From the NCBI RefSeq assembly GCF_052324685.1, contig NC_135223.1, forward strand, positions 12,065,610 through 12,129,609: a stretch of DNA of 64,000 bases, written 5' to 3'. Under the pieces are notes generated by a model. It saw nothing but the letters and a program-made list of their open reading frames with translations. It did not search any database and was not told where the DNA came from. This stretch comes from Brachyhypopomus gauderio (taxonomy: Eukaryota; Chordata; Actinopteri; Gymnotiformes; Hypopomidae). Below, in pieces: positions 23,490-35,174 of the stretch; the first letter of the stretch is position 1, and each line of letters begins with the position of its first letter. A program made the translations under genes and the position numbers.

Positions 23490-25985
23490 TGTAGAGTGGG
23501 GGGAGGGGCAGAGGAGAGAGCGCGAAGAGAGAGGATAGAGAAAGGGGAGATGGGAAGAAGAGAAAGAGAGACTGATTTGGTTTTCACCTGAATGAAGTAT
23601 AGTGAATGTAGTAGTGAGGCGTGGGGACGAAATAGCCTATTGAGTGGGATTCCACGAGGAGATTTTCAGACCGAGAACCGAGGTAGGGGAGGATATTCCC
23701 GGGCCTTACGGATTCCGCCAGGTAGTTGGGCAGGCTAGTTCGGGATGCTATTCCGCCCGTGTATTGTCAGCTAATCTGTAGCAATGAGAGTCGAAGCTTA
23801 AAGCTTATTGAGTTCGAGTCACTCGGTAGGTTAGCTTAAGGCTAATGCTAGAAGTCAGACCACGTACACCTTGTAGGTTGACCAGCTCCGTTAGCCGAAG
23901 TCATTGAGACTGCGGGAGGACTTAGTGTGACTGCGCTATCCAGCTGCAGGGACAGACCAGTTTGCGACTTGGGTGACCGGAAAAACCCCAGTTTCCACTC
24001 GCTCCGGTGACTCTCAGGCTGCACTGCGAGACTGTGATTTGAGGAGGAGCGTGTGGAAACTATTTCTTTGGGGAAAAGAGAACGAGGAAAAGGGACAAAA
24101 CGCTCTACATAGGTAACTTTCACTTCAGTCATTGCTCTTCGGGGGTGAAGAGGCCATTTTACCTTCCATTGGCCACCATGCTCTCCAGCACCGGCTCAGG
24201 CCTGCAACGGGGTGCGAGTGTGTGTATGTGTGTGGGCCCTTTTTTATTTCGTGTTAAGAATTTAACCGCTTGATTGAATTTATTCTGAAGAATCCCTAAA
24301 ATTTTGTGTTTGTTACTGTATTATTAAATAGTGTCCATTTATTATATTAGGTCTATTGTGTTATAAGTAGCTGCTCCTGTGTTAATAGTGTTTGAATTAA
24401 GTGACTAGTGTAAACATCTCCACCTAAGTTTTAATAACAGTGAACTCAGGGCCCTGGCCACATTTATTTTAGTAAACGCCCCATACTGCTCAGTAGTATT
24501 CGGCTACGGTGCTACACATACATTTGGTCCACCCCACATGGACTTAATGTAGATCAATACATTCTGTCCAGGGAAAGTGCACTGTACTTACTATTCAGAC
24601 GATCCCCATCAAAACTCCAACGTCTTTCTGGCTTTTCTGTTAAAGGTTAACAATCATACACAGTACTGTAGCAAAATGGGTTTAAGGCCAAAAATAATTA
24701 GTGTTATCCTGTATTACTGGCACAAAGGGTAAGGATATGGTCTAGAATAATAACATTTATATTAGGTTTATCAGATCAGTCTGAGAAACTATGAAATATG
24801 ACAAGAAATATAAATACATGCCCTCAATTTTTCTGTAAAAAATAATTTTTTTAATGTTTTAAAATCTCACAGGTTTAACATTTACTGGTAGCCATGAATT
24901 CAATACCATATAAAAGGGACATTTTTTGAGAAAATATTTATAAAGTTAGGGTACGCCTTTATCTGATTAAGTTTACATCACAAAACTTCACAAAAGAATT
25001 TGAAGTTGTAGGACTCAGACCCAAATCTGTGATAATACATCAGCCTGGGAGAAATGTGGGAACAGAGGTGTTGGTACATATCCTCAAATACCCAACAACT
25101 TTTGCTCTGTGTATGTGTTTGTATAAGTGTGTGTGTGTGTGTGTGTGTGAAAATATATACAGAGAGAAATAATTAACTTACTGGGTTGAAGGTCATATTC
25201 TTTTCTACCATTTTTTCTCCCTGTATAGTTATGAAAAAGATTATGAAAAGGTTATGAAATGACAAGGATTTCTGTGTGAATCATAAAATCTGATCTACAG
25301 TAGAACCCTGGAACTCAAAGATAATTTGTTCCGGAAGGAGCATCGAGAAGCGATGCAGTCGAGTTCTGAATCAATTTTCCCTATAAAAAATAACAAAACG
25401 GATTAATCTGTTCTCGATCATTGAATTCCAATGCTAAGTCCGTCACACGAATGCCTTTTTCATACTTCTCCATGATCGCCTTTTTCAACTCTATTGTTGT
25501 ACTTACTGTTTTCCTCTTCTGCTTTTGTATGGCGCCATACTTTTGTCTCATATTTGTCTAAAACAGTACAAAAAACACAAAAATGAACAAAAATACAGCA
25601 AAAGCTTGGAGCACAGCCTCAAAATGGTTTAAAACCCATTGAACAACAACGCCAACTAGCGGCATGTGACCGAAGCACGAACTGTATTTTGTTTACAAAC
25701 GTCACTGTGTATAGTATACTGTGAAGTCGTTAGGAGAGAACTTGGGTGTGACAGACCCTTCTATTTAAGCCTGTATGTCCATCTCCACAGTGCATCTATA
25801 TAGACACCACACAGACTAACACCATTCCATATAGACCATCACCATGTCTATTATAAAGACTAATGCCATGCTCACTATACAGAATTTCCCCTCATATTCC
25901 AGTACAATATTGGCCAAAGAGAAATGCACAAATTTTGTTTTTCATAAAGTTTGCTGCCTCTGTTTTTATGGTGACAATTTATATT
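23490..25985. other. Duplicated block A (matches 59780-61990), no gene recognised
   Basis: Aligns in order with copy B with many small indels. Its first 700 bp are G-rich and promoter- or LTR-like, for example GATTCCGCCAGGTAGTTGGG at about 23710. The rest is AT-rich. No supported coding exon. A short GT run is at 25127-25149. Confidence 0.6.
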
Positions 25986-27278
25986 GTCACCTGAACTGTT
26001 TTTTTACTTTTCCAGCGCCTTCAACACCATTCAGCCCCTCCAACTAAGAGACAAGCTGGTAAGGATGAAGGTGGATCTGCACCAAGTCTCCTGGATCACT
26101 GACTACCTCACTGGTAGACCTCAGTACGTCAGGCTGAAGGACTGTACATCAGAGACTGTGGTCAGCAGCACAGGAGCTCCACAGGGGACTGTACTCTCTC
26201 CATTCCTCTTCACAATCTACACCTCAGACTTCCAGTACAACTCTGAGACGTGCCACATGCAGAAGTTTTCGGACGATACTGCCATTGTGGCCTGTGTACG
26301 AGGAGGAGTACAGACATCTTGTGGGTGACTTTGCTGCATGGTGCAACAGGAACAACCTGCTGCTAAACACCTCCAAGACCAAGGAGATGGTGGTGGACTT
26401 CCGCAGGACTAGACCACCCACACAGCCTGTCTCTATTGAGGGGGTTGATGTGGAAACTGTTAAGACCTACAGGTATCTCGGACTACACCTGGATGATAGG
26501 CTGGACTGGTCAACCAACACGGACTTCCTGTACAGAAAGGGGCAGAGCTGGCTCTACTTTCTGAGGAGGCTGGGGTCCTTCAACATCTGGACTCCGTGGT
26601 TACGGTGGCAGAGAGGAGAACACTGCACAAACTGCTCTCCATCATGGAAGATGATGGTCACCCACTGCACACCATCATTATGAACCAAAGGAGCAAGTTC
26701 AGGGGCAGGTTCCTGTCACAGAGCAGCTCTACAGACATACTCAGGAAATCCTTTGTCCCGAGAGCCATTAGACTCTTCAACTCCTCCCAGTGGAGTCGGA
26801 AGAGGGAGGGGGCCAGATGAGGAACGAGTCTCTTCTGTCGCACAACAGTTTATTTATTTATTTATTTGCTACCTGCACTACTACCTTACAGTTCATCTGC
26901 CCTTCTGGACACTGGTCATTTGACCGTATGTCCTGAACATTTTTTACTGTATGTTCATACATTCCGTACATTGTCAGTACATCCACACTCCTGGTCACTT
27001 TGACACTTTTACAGTACATCCCATACATTTGCACTACTGGACATTGCACATACTAGTTCCAGTTTTACCAAATTTCTCTTGTACTGCACTACCTCCTTTC
27101 TCTGGTCGGGATACTTGCACACTTGTATAGTTTTTGTATTGTTTGTGAATGTCATAATAAGTTATTGTTAAATTGTTTGTGCATGTCCATTACTGTTATT
27201 TGTTATTGTGTAACTGCTACTGGCTGCTAAATTTCCTTCGGGATCAATAAAGTATCTACCTACCTACCTACCTACCTA
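25986..27278 (+). mobile_element. 5'-truncated L2/CR1-like LINE inserted in block A
   Basis: Copy B runs straight through this position (near 62000), so the insertion is directly visible. The 3' end is a CTAC tetranucleotide run (about 27255-27278) after GGATCAATAAAGTATCTACC, typical of L2-like elements. Confidence 0.88.
25990..26830 (+). pseudogene. L2/CR1-like reverse transcriptase fragment
   Basis: Two frames join near 26285. The first has SSTGAPQGTVLSPFLFTIY (RT domain) and FSDDTAIV, the YADD-equivalent active site with Ser replacing Ala. The second continues with NTSKTKEMVVDFRR and YRYLGLHLDD. A frameshift between them and the 5' truncation make it inactive. Confidence 0.9.
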
Positions 27279-27539
27279 TTAACTTTTATGAAGAGTGATT
27301 AGATGAATTGCAATTAACTGCAAAGTCATTCTCCATCATGAAAATTATTGCATTCCAGCCATTACATTACAGCCCTAAAAAAATGACCTGCTAACATCAT
27401 TTCAGTGATGATCTCGTTATCTCAGGAGAAAAGGTTATTGAGGACAAGACAGCTGATATTCTGTCATGTTGATTAGAAGAGCAAATTGGTTAATTTAAAA
27501 GTGTAGTGGTTCTTTTACATTTTCTTCTGTTAATTATGT

Positions 27540-27668
27540 TTTTAATTGCAAATCAACCATTTATCAAATCATCAAGAACTTCAAGGAGAGTAGTTCAATT
27601 GTAGTGAAGAAGGCTTCAGGGCGCCAAAGAAAATCAAGCAAGCGTCAGGACCATCTTCTAAAGAGGAT
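27540..27668 (+). pseudogene. Tc1-family transposase N-terminal fragment (copy A)
   Basis: Reads IIKNFKESSSIVVKKASG followed by a basic segment, the helix-turn-helix/AT-hook junction of Tc1 transposases. Copy B at 62270-62395 has the same fragment and continues further. In copy A the reading is broken by LTR sequence until 28505. Confidence 0.8.
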
Positions 27669-27669
27669 G

Positions 27670-28504
27670 GTGATTTATTGTGCGACGTGAAAAAAACAAA
27701 CAAAACATGAAATTATACGGAAATATAAATATATACACTATTCCCAGTTGGTGGCTCCAGCTACAACCAAACCAGTAAATGAAGTCAGCCGCGAGGCTAT
27801 AACTTATACTACAAAGGCTGCTAGTAGTTATCTACATACCACAAGAGATTCTCTGAATCAAATCTCCCGCGACACTTGTAGTCTAGGCTCCGCCCCGGGC
27901 CAAACCATTGCATCACCCTAGGGGTGTACACCCTCCCCCCAGCAATACTTTAATTAATCCATTCTTTTCTTACAGGACCTGTAACAAATACAAAGCATGG
28001 ACCCCCCTTCCCTCTCAAACCAGTGGATCCTCCTGGCCCAGAGAAAAGGGACCCCTGCTCCAACCGGCACTCTTTTCATAGCTGTCGACCCTACAAGATC
28101 TCCGGTCAGTATTCTCCTCTGTATCTCTCAGATTGTGCATTAGGATCTCTATAGTCCCTTAGGACCACCTTAAAGTGGGTGATGGGGTATGCTGGTCACC
28201 ACATCACAGTGCAACATATAACTTTAATGAACACTTAACACGAAGCTCAGTGCGGCAGCGCAAGCACTTCCAGCAGACACTTACTCAGGCATGAACTTTA
28301 GACAAAGACGAGCACGAGACATTGTGCGAACGCACATTAAATAGGTGCTGAACACATTCCCCAGTGATCACGAGACAAGGCACAGGTGAGACTAACGAAC
28401 ACGCTCACAAATAACCTACACCCACAGAACTACAAACATGGACATAACTGCACGCAGACGACATAACACGCCCACAAGGAGGAGTCCGGAGCTGTCACCG
28501 TGAC
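27670..28504 (-). mobile_element. Composite LTR sequence inserted in the Tc1 remnant
   Basis: 27670-27937 looks like an LTR read on the minus strand (starting TGTACACCCC after a TGGGGGGAGGG purine tract). 27938-28185 is a short internal piece. About 28187-28504 resembles the LTR family at 44122 and 62913 (CGAACGCACATTAAATAGG, GACAAGGCACAGGTGAGAC, GTCACCGTGACA). Against copy B it replaces about 180 bp. Confidence 0.6.
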
Positions 28505-28615
28505 AGCAGGAAGTATAGAGATTTGACTGGGGAGGACTGTGGTAAAGTTATTTTCTCTGACAAAGCTCCCTTCAGACAGGGACATCTGAAAAAATGACTG
28601 TCCAGATTATGCAAA
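28505..28615 (+). pseudogene. Tc1-family fragment, right part (copy A)
   Basis: Matches 62572-62690 of copy B, including the VIFSDKAPF segment that holds the first catalytic Asp. Confidence 0.7.
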
Positions 28616-29645
28616 TTACAACTAGTCGACTAATCTTTTGAACAACTAGTGGACTAGTAAAAAAATACTAGTTGTGCAACCCTTACTATACAGACGATCA
28701 TCACACCTACTATACAGACCAGCAACACATACACTCTACAAACTAAACACCACTCTCATGCTACAGACTAACACTCATGTGTTTTTTGATATATCTATCT
28801 ATATAGTGATGTAAAAAATGTTTGTGAACATTTTAGAATGAACAGAATTTCTGCATGTTTCATAAAATATGATCTAATCTAAATCATGATAAAGACTGCA
28901 GAATAAAAAACAATACTTACATCTAGGTTGAACATGAGGGACTTCTGTGGTGAAAAAAGATGAGAGTTAATAAGTTAATGACTCATTAGTTTTATTTCAA
29001 CATTGCATGCAGTATGCAACAATCACACCAAAATAATCAAAATCAGCCAGAATCTAAAAAGGATATCACAGTGATACTGGAAATGTCATAGTGAACTGAA
29101 TTCTTTCCTAATAGACCCAGTGTTAAGATCATAACCCAAACTTGAAACAATAATAAACTGTAGATTAGGTTGATTTTGATCAGTAAGTATGAATATATTT
29201 GTTTCATAAAGACTAACACCAAACTACACTAAACAATCACCACACCACACTATAAAGACTAACACCACACCTACTATGTCATTCTTGAAAAGTTATGGAA
29301 GGTTTATAAATGAAATACTCACCATAATAGTGAATCACTATAATAGTTTGCAGTGGTTAGAAAAATTGGATACAAAAGTTAATTACATTCTTCATGATCA
29401 AATAAATTTTACTACACACAGCATCTCACCTCAGCCACCTGTTTTTGTATATGTAAAGATACTGTGTTCCCATAAACTATCTGATCTGCATTCTTGTAAA
29501 AACATCTTAATACCTATATTACACTAGTGTTTGTGTGTGTGTGTGTGTGTGTGTTAACTGCACAGATGAGTAAAAGCAGAGGACAAATTTTGATTGAGGT
29601 GAAAATCACAACTGACAAATATGACACATTTACATTTTCAGCAGT
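28616..29645. other. No confident gene; diverged echo of 25.0-25.9 kb
   Basis: Contains ACTAGTCGACTA-type repeats (28620-28680) and short phrases shared with 25260-25860, such as TTTCATAAAATATGATCTA. On the minus strand 28921-28944 could be a 24-nt microexon: a pyrimidine-rich acceptor ending CACAG and a GTAAGTATTG donor, reading KSLMFNLD. A GT run is at 29530-29552. Confidence 0.4.
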
Positions 29646-29649
29646 CTAC

Positions 29650-30063
29650 CTGATATCTGCAGATGAACTCCACTGTTCGTCAGCTTGAGTTTTCCACAAG
29701 TAACTTCACACCTGTAGTCTCCTCCATCAGACTCCTGAACCTCTCTCAGAGTAAGAGACACGTTTCCTCTCTGCAGCTCGTGGGTGATCAGACTCACTCT
29801 GCCCTCGTAGCCCCTCCCCTCAGTCACCTGACCATTCAGGTACAGGAAAACACAGTCTGTCCCCTTAAACCACCTGATCTCCATAGACACAGCACTGGTT
29901 TCAGGATTGAGGAGACCAGGCAGAATGAGGTCATCACCAGCACAGGCATGTACTGTAGCAGGTCTGGGATCAGCCCTTTCAGTCATATGTCCAAACCTCA
30001 TGAAGTAGGGGGTAAATCCATACACAGACCCAACATCTTTAAAGTAGGAAACCAGTTTCAGCT
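29650..30063 (-). CDS. V-set immunoglobulin exon (B7/butyrophilin-like), copy d
   Basis: One 414-nt exon with a TTCTTGTCAG acceptor, a GTAGAC donor and phase 1-1, as usual for a single Ig domain. The V-set core is clear: SMEIRWFKGTDCVFLYLNG (Trp about residue 65), YEGRVSLITHELQRGNVSLTL, and the terminal ESDGGDYRCEV (Cys about 119). The first canonical cysteine is replaced by Gly (DDLILPGL, about 50), so the standard disulphide cannot form. Extra cysteines at about 41 and 123 might compensate. It is most like extracellular domains of fish BTN/MOG/B7-type receptors. No leader, membrane or cytoplasmic exon is visible next to it. Confidence 0.82.
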
Positions 30064-30462
30064 CTGACAAGAAAAAGGGAGAGATGTTTAGAATATTGTG
30101 TGTTCTATTACAGATAGATTTCAAGTGCATTTATCAGATTATAGAGATAACACATTACCACATTATTTTATAGAATCCTGTGTTTGTAATTACAGTATTT
30201 ATTTTAGGAATAAAATAAAGCACGTGAAACTGATATGGACTGGTAAGAATTTTCACTTTAAGTGTACATTGAAAAGAGGAATCAAATATTTAAAGGAATT
30301 TGGGATTCACTGTCTGTGACCCTCAGAACACTGTGACATTTTGTTTATTCTATTATCTCTGTGTCTGCTACTCAGTTACAACTTCTGTTGCTTTTATTCC
30401 AACCCTGATGGCTATGATCCAAGTCTAGAGATTATTTCAAATCCTAACAATATATTCGGTAC

Positions 30463-30855
30463 CTGAAACAAACAGGTAAAACCTATTTTCCATAGTGTTT
30501 CCTCCATGAGTAATTTTACACTTGTAGTGTCCTCCATCAGACTCCTGAACATCTCTCAGAGCCAGAGACACGTTTCCTCTCTGCAGCTCGTGGGTGATCA
30601 GACTCACTCTGCCCTCGTAGCCCCTCCCCTCAGTCACCTGACCATTCAGGTACAGGTAAACACAGTCTGTCCCCTTAAACCACCTGATCTTCATAGAAAC
30701 AGCACTGGTTTCAGGAGACAAGTAGCACTGCAGGGTGGCATCATCCCCACAGAAGACCAGACATGACTTCTGGAAACTCCTCATACTGCTCCTGCAGCTC
30801 TCTGGTGGAGACCCAGCATGTTTTACATCTTTCCATGTGGAGACCAATTTAAACT
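30463..30855 (-). CDS. V-set immunoglobulin exon (B7/butyrophilin-like), copy c
   Basis: A 393-nt phase 1-1 exon with a CTTCTCTCAG acceptor and a GTACCG donor. This copy keeps all core residues: Cys about 44 in ATLQCYLSP, Trp about 59 in KIRWFKGTD and Cys about 113 in GGHYKCKI. It is very close to the exon at 29650-30063 (shared NGQVTEGRGYEGRVSLITHE), so the pair arose by tandem duplication. The fold is expected to act outside the cell in ligand binding or immune regulation. The partner is unknown. Confidence 0.87.
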
Positions 30856-31048
30856 CTGAGAGAAGCACAGACATAAGTGTAATTCATCGTAGTTCCTTAA
30901 TACTATTAAACATTAGGCAACTAAGATGCTGTTTGAATACTCCTTTTCAGGAGTGGGCAGTTTGGGTGTCAGTGCACACACTGTACTTCAGTGGGGAACC
31001 GTCAGGGCCCTCTACGCCCTCTCAGAGGGCCTAAAATATTCTTAAAAG

Positions 31049-31050
<2 letters not shown>

Positions 31051-31113
<63 letters not shown>
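31051..31113. repeat. (AT)n microsatellite
   Basis: Uninterrupted AT dinucleotide run of about 60 bp. Confidence 0.97.
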
Positions 31114-31120
<7 letters not shown>

Positions 31121-31600
31121 CAATTTCTTAATCTACTTACAGTTTGACAATCGACATCTAAGCAATTACAGAAAAATAAGCAAATAAATTATTCAACCGT
31201 GTCTATTCAATCTGTGTTGGAAGGTGAGGGGTTAAGTGGAAGCCTGTGAGCCTGCGTCTCCCCTATCAGCACTGTGATGCCCGCTGTTCGTTTACAGAGG
31301 GCCTGGCAGTTATAATTCAGCGAGCCCAGGTTTAATGGTCATGGTTCGCTACTACTGTACTTAGTATCTTAAGTTCCAGTAAGAAAGAGGTGAAGTGACT
31401 CAATCACACACAAATCCTGCTGCTACATATTGGCATCATTATTTTTTTTTATCACCTGAGGGCCACTTCCTATATTCAAAAACTACTCAAACAAATACAT
31501 TTTAAACTCGTACTTGTCTACACATGAATTACCTTTATTATGCATCACACAGATATAACAAAACTACCACTTGTACCACACATCAGATATCAACACTCAC

Positions 31601-31963
31601 CTGATACATGCAGATGAATAACTGAGGTTTCCTTTTTTTCCTCTGTAAGAATTTCACACTTGTATTGTCCAGAATCTGTGACTTTAACATCTCTCAGTAT
31701 CAGACTCATATTTCTATTGTAACACGTCCATGTGCGTTCACCGAGTTCCACTCTACCTTCATAGCCCCGCCCCACAGTCACCTGACACAGGTAAACACAG
31801 TCTGTCTCCTTCCACCACCTGATCTCCCTGGCAACTGCCCTGATTTCAGGTGGGAGGTGATAGGGCAAGGCAGCATTGTCCCCAGTTGAGACCCGGACTG
31901 TGTGAAACTCAGGATGAGCACAGCAGGAGGGCGCCATGGAGCTGGACTCTGTGCCAAGAATCT
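31601..31963 (-). CDS. V-set immunoglobulin exon, copy b (second subtype)
   Basis: A 363-nt phase 1-1 exon with a CCATAACAG acceptor and a GTGAGTG donor. The core reads AREIRWWKETDCVYLCQVTVGRGYEGRVEL with Trp about 50, and VTDSGQYKCEI with Cys about 103. The first canonical cysteine is Tyr (AALPYHLPP, about 35). The adjacent exon copy at 33906 keeps Cys there, so this is a loss in this copy. It is probably a non-classical or decaying domain. Confidence 0.8.
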
Positions 31964-32260
31964 CTGTTATGGAAACACAAGGTATGGTTAACATGTATAC
32001 CAGAACTTACACAACCACAAAAACCCAAAAGACACTTCATGAGGGAGAAGAGGAAAGTCAGAATGATTCAACACTGGGATGACAAATATGTTCTGGAACA
32101 CATGCTTGTTTTCACCTTCTTACTTTCTCAAGAAAATTATACAAATAATTTAAAAATATTTAAAAGAAAAGCTAAGCAGAAGAACAGCTCACAATTGCAG
32201 ATTTTGCTGCCATGCCGAAAAGCTTATCAATTACTTTAACAGATTTTTGATTGATGAGGA
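31964..32260. repeat. Tandem-duplicated flank of V-set exon b
   Basis: Matches 34309-34600, for example GTTCTGGAACACATGCTTGT at about 32089 and 34443. It shows that exons a and b arose by duplication of a unit larger than the exon. Confidence 0.85.
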
Positions 32261-32329
32261 TTAGAATAAATGTAACTGGTGCAGCTCCAGGGTTGTTGAT
32301 ATTTGTTCATCCATTCATCCTCTTATTTG

Positions 32330-32600
32330 GGTCTGGGTCAAGGGGGCAGTAGCCAAACCAAATAGTCCCAGGCTTCCCTTTCCCCAGTCACCTCTTCCAG
32401 CTATTCTGGGGAAATACCAAAGTGCTCCCAGGACTGCCAAGAGATATAATCTATCCTGTGTGTCCTGTGTCTTCCCTTAGGTCTCCTCCCAGTTGCACAT
32501 GGCAACACCTCATCAAGGAGGCACCCAGGGGCATCTGGACCAGATACCTGAACCACCTCAACTGACTCCCCTCTACATGGAGGAGCAGTGGCCACATACT
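32330..32600. mobile_element. Fish LINE 3' fragment
   Basis: Contains CAGGCTTCCCTTTCCCCAG and CATCTGGACCAGATACCTGA blocks typical of a widespread fish LINE (RTE/Rex-type; exact family not certain). A second copy is at 34685-35036. Confidence 0.6.
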
Positions 32601-33497
32601 GATGTTGGACGAGAAGGCCTGGCTCTCAGTCTCCACTAATTTATCCCAAAGGTGTTCTATAGGGTTGAGGTTAGGACTGTGCAGGCCAGTGAAGTTCATC
32701 CACATCAAATTCTCCCATCCATGTCTTTATGGACCTTGCTTTGTGTCATGTTGGAAGAGGAAGGGGCCAGCTCCAAAGTGTTCCCACAACTTTGGGAGCA
32801 TAGAATTGTCTAAAATGTCTTGAAGCATTCAGAGTTCCTTTCACTAGATCTAAGGGGCCAAGCCCAGCTCATGAAAAACAACCTCACACCATAACCCCCC
32901 CTTAAACTTTACACTTGGCACAATGCGGTTAGAAAAGTACCGTTCTTCTGGCAACCCCAAACCCAGACTCGTCCATCAGATTGCCAGATGGAGAAGTGCA
33001 AATCATCACTCCAGAGAATGCACCTCCACTGCTCTAGAGTCCAGTGGCGTTGTGCTTTACACCACTGCATACAACGCTTTGCATTGCACTTGGTATAGTA
33101 TGGCTTGGATGCAGCTGCTCGATCATGGAAACCCATTCCATGAAGATCTCTGTGCACTGCTAATCTGAAGGCCACATGAAGTTTGGATGTCTGTAGTGAT
33201 TGTCTCTGCAGAAAATTGGTGACCTCTTCACACTATGCGCTTCAGCATCCACTGACCATACTCCATCAGTTTACGTGGCCGAGTACAGCTGACAGTTGAC
33301 TGTGGAATATTTAGGAGTGAGAAAATTTCACGACTGGATTTGTTACACAGGTGGCATCCTATCACAGTTCCACACTGGAATTCACTGAGCTTCTGAGAGC
33401 GACCCATTCTTTCACAAATGTTTGTAAAATCAGTCTACATGTGGCCATGGAAGTGATTCTGATAATTTGGATAAATGAGAGATACGGCAATATAGTG
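32601..33497 (-). pseudogene. Tc1-like transposase remnant, another subfamily
   Basis: The minus strand shows CILWSDDLHFSIWQSDGRVW (first catalytic Asp region, about 33000-33050) and SPNLNPIEHLWDKL (Glu block, about 32660-32690), with frameshifts between. The right end is an inverted CACTATATTGCC terminal motif at 33486-33497 next to TA. The left end is truncated. It sits between the duplicated V-set units. Confidence 0.85.
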
Positions 33498-33905
33498 TAT
33501 GTATAATTTGTCAGTGTTCCTTAATAGTATTAAATAATAAGTAACTAAGATGCTGTTGAATGCTCCCTTTCAGAAGGGGCGGTTTTGGGAATACTCCTGT
33601 TCAGAATATTCAGAACACACTGTGCTCCTCCCTGGTGAGGCTTCTTAAGTTCCAGTAAAACAGAGGTGAAGTGACTGTCACACATTAACCCTGCTGCCAC
33701 ATATTACCATGATTATTATTTTAATCACCTGAGGACCACTTTCTATATTCTAAAATAACTAAAATCTAATGAACTTTAAACTGGTATAGCTTACACATAC
33801 ATTTACTACATTTTAAATAGGCACTGTTTACACATATTTCCTGCATCATACACAGATAATATATCTGCTTAACATTTGTACCATACGGCATATACAAACA
33901 CTCAC

Positions 33906-34308
33906 CTGATACATGCTTATGAAATATTGAGATTTCCTGTTTTTTCTCTGTCAGAATTTCACACTTGTATTGTCCAGAATCTGTGACTTTAACATCTTTC
34001 AGTATCAGAGACAAATCTTCATGGTAACGTATCCATGTGCGTTCACCGAGTTCCACTCTGCCTTCATAGCCCCGCCCCACAGTCACCTGACACAGGTAAA
34101 CACAGTCTGTCTCCTTCCACCACCCAATCTCCCTGGCAGCTGCCCTGATTTCAGGTGGGAGGTGGCAGGACAAGGTGACATTGTCCCCAGCTAAGACACG
34201 GACTGTATGAAACTCACAATGAGCAGTTTCAGTTGAACCAGATGTGTGACTGATAGATTTAGATCTACACTTAGAGGGCGCCATAGGGCTGGACTCTGCC
34301 AAAAATCT
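33906..34308 (-). pseudogene. V-set immunoglobulin exon, copy a, with 2-nt deletion
   Basis: The domain core is intact (Cys in NVTLSCHLPP, Trp in EIGWWKETD, Cys in DSGQYKCEI) and the splice sites are conserved. The exon is 403 nt, not a multiple of three. Against copy b it lacks 2 nt just after the acceptor (TTGGC-AGAG versus TTGGCACAGAG). A phase-1 upstream exon would therefore enter it out of frame. It might be rescued by another 5' exon or a different start. I call it a probable pseudo-exon. Confidence 0.65.
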
Positions 34309-34600
34309 CTGTTATGGAAACAAAAGGGATGGTTTACAGGTTAACATGTATACCAGAACATACACAACCACAAATACCCAAAAGACACTTGATGAGCGAG
34401 AAGTTGAAAGTCAGAATATTTAAACTCTGGGATGACAAACATGTTCTGGAACACATGCTTGTTCCCACCTTCTTACTCTCTCAAGAAAATTACACAAAAT
34501 ATTTAAAAATAATTAAAGGAAAAACTAAGTAGGAGAACAGCTCAGAGTTGATGAAATTGCTTCCATGCCAAAATGTTTAGGAATTACTTTTTAACAGATT
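34309..34600. repeat. Tandem-duplicated flank of V-set exon a
   Basis: The counterpart of 31964-32260. Confidence 0.85.
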
Positions 34601-34684
34601 TTTGATTAACAAGAATTACAATAAATGTAACTTGTACAGTTCCAGGATTGTTGGGATTTGTTTTTGTTTGTTCATTTGTCCATC

Positions 34685-35036
34685 CATCCATCCAACCATC
34701 TATTCTCTTATCTGGGTCCTGGTCATGAGGGCAGTAGTCTAAGCAAAGGGGCCCGGGTTTTCCTGCCCATCACCTCTTCCAGCTATTCTGGTGGGGAACA
34801 CAGAAAAGTTCCCAGGACAGCTGAGAGATATAATCTCTCCAGTGTGTCCTGTGTCTTCCCTGAGATCTCCTTCTAGTTGGACATGTCCAGAACACCTCGC
34901 CAGGGAGGAAACCAGGGAGCATCTGGACCAGATGCTGAAACCACCTCAACTGGCTCCTGTCTACATGGAGAAGCAGCAGCTCTCCTAGATGACTGAGTTC
35001 CTCTCCCGATCTCTAAGGGAGAGCCCAGACACCCTG
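34685..35036. mobile_element. Fish LINE 3' fragment, left part
   Basis: Same family as 32330-32600. It reads up to CCTGCAAAGGAAACTAATTT and is then interrupted by other LINE sequence. It seems to resume near 36117. Confidence 0.6.
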
Positions 35037-35174
35037 CAAAGGAAACTAATTTCAGCTGCTTGTATATGTGATCTCATTCTTTCGGTCACAAGCTAGAGCT
35101 CAAAATTCTATAATATATAATAGATATATTTTATATATATTTTATATTATATATAATATATATATTTTATATAT

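Noticed and set aside
25182-25199. 18-nt minus-strand microexon with a GTAAGT donor in block A
   Set aside because: Its upstream sequence is purine-rich with no pyrimidine tract, and the acceptor is not kept in copy B.
29663-30766. Plus-strand open frames over the V-set exons
   Set aside because: Antisense shadows. The minus strand has the Ig motifs, splice sites and symmetric phases.
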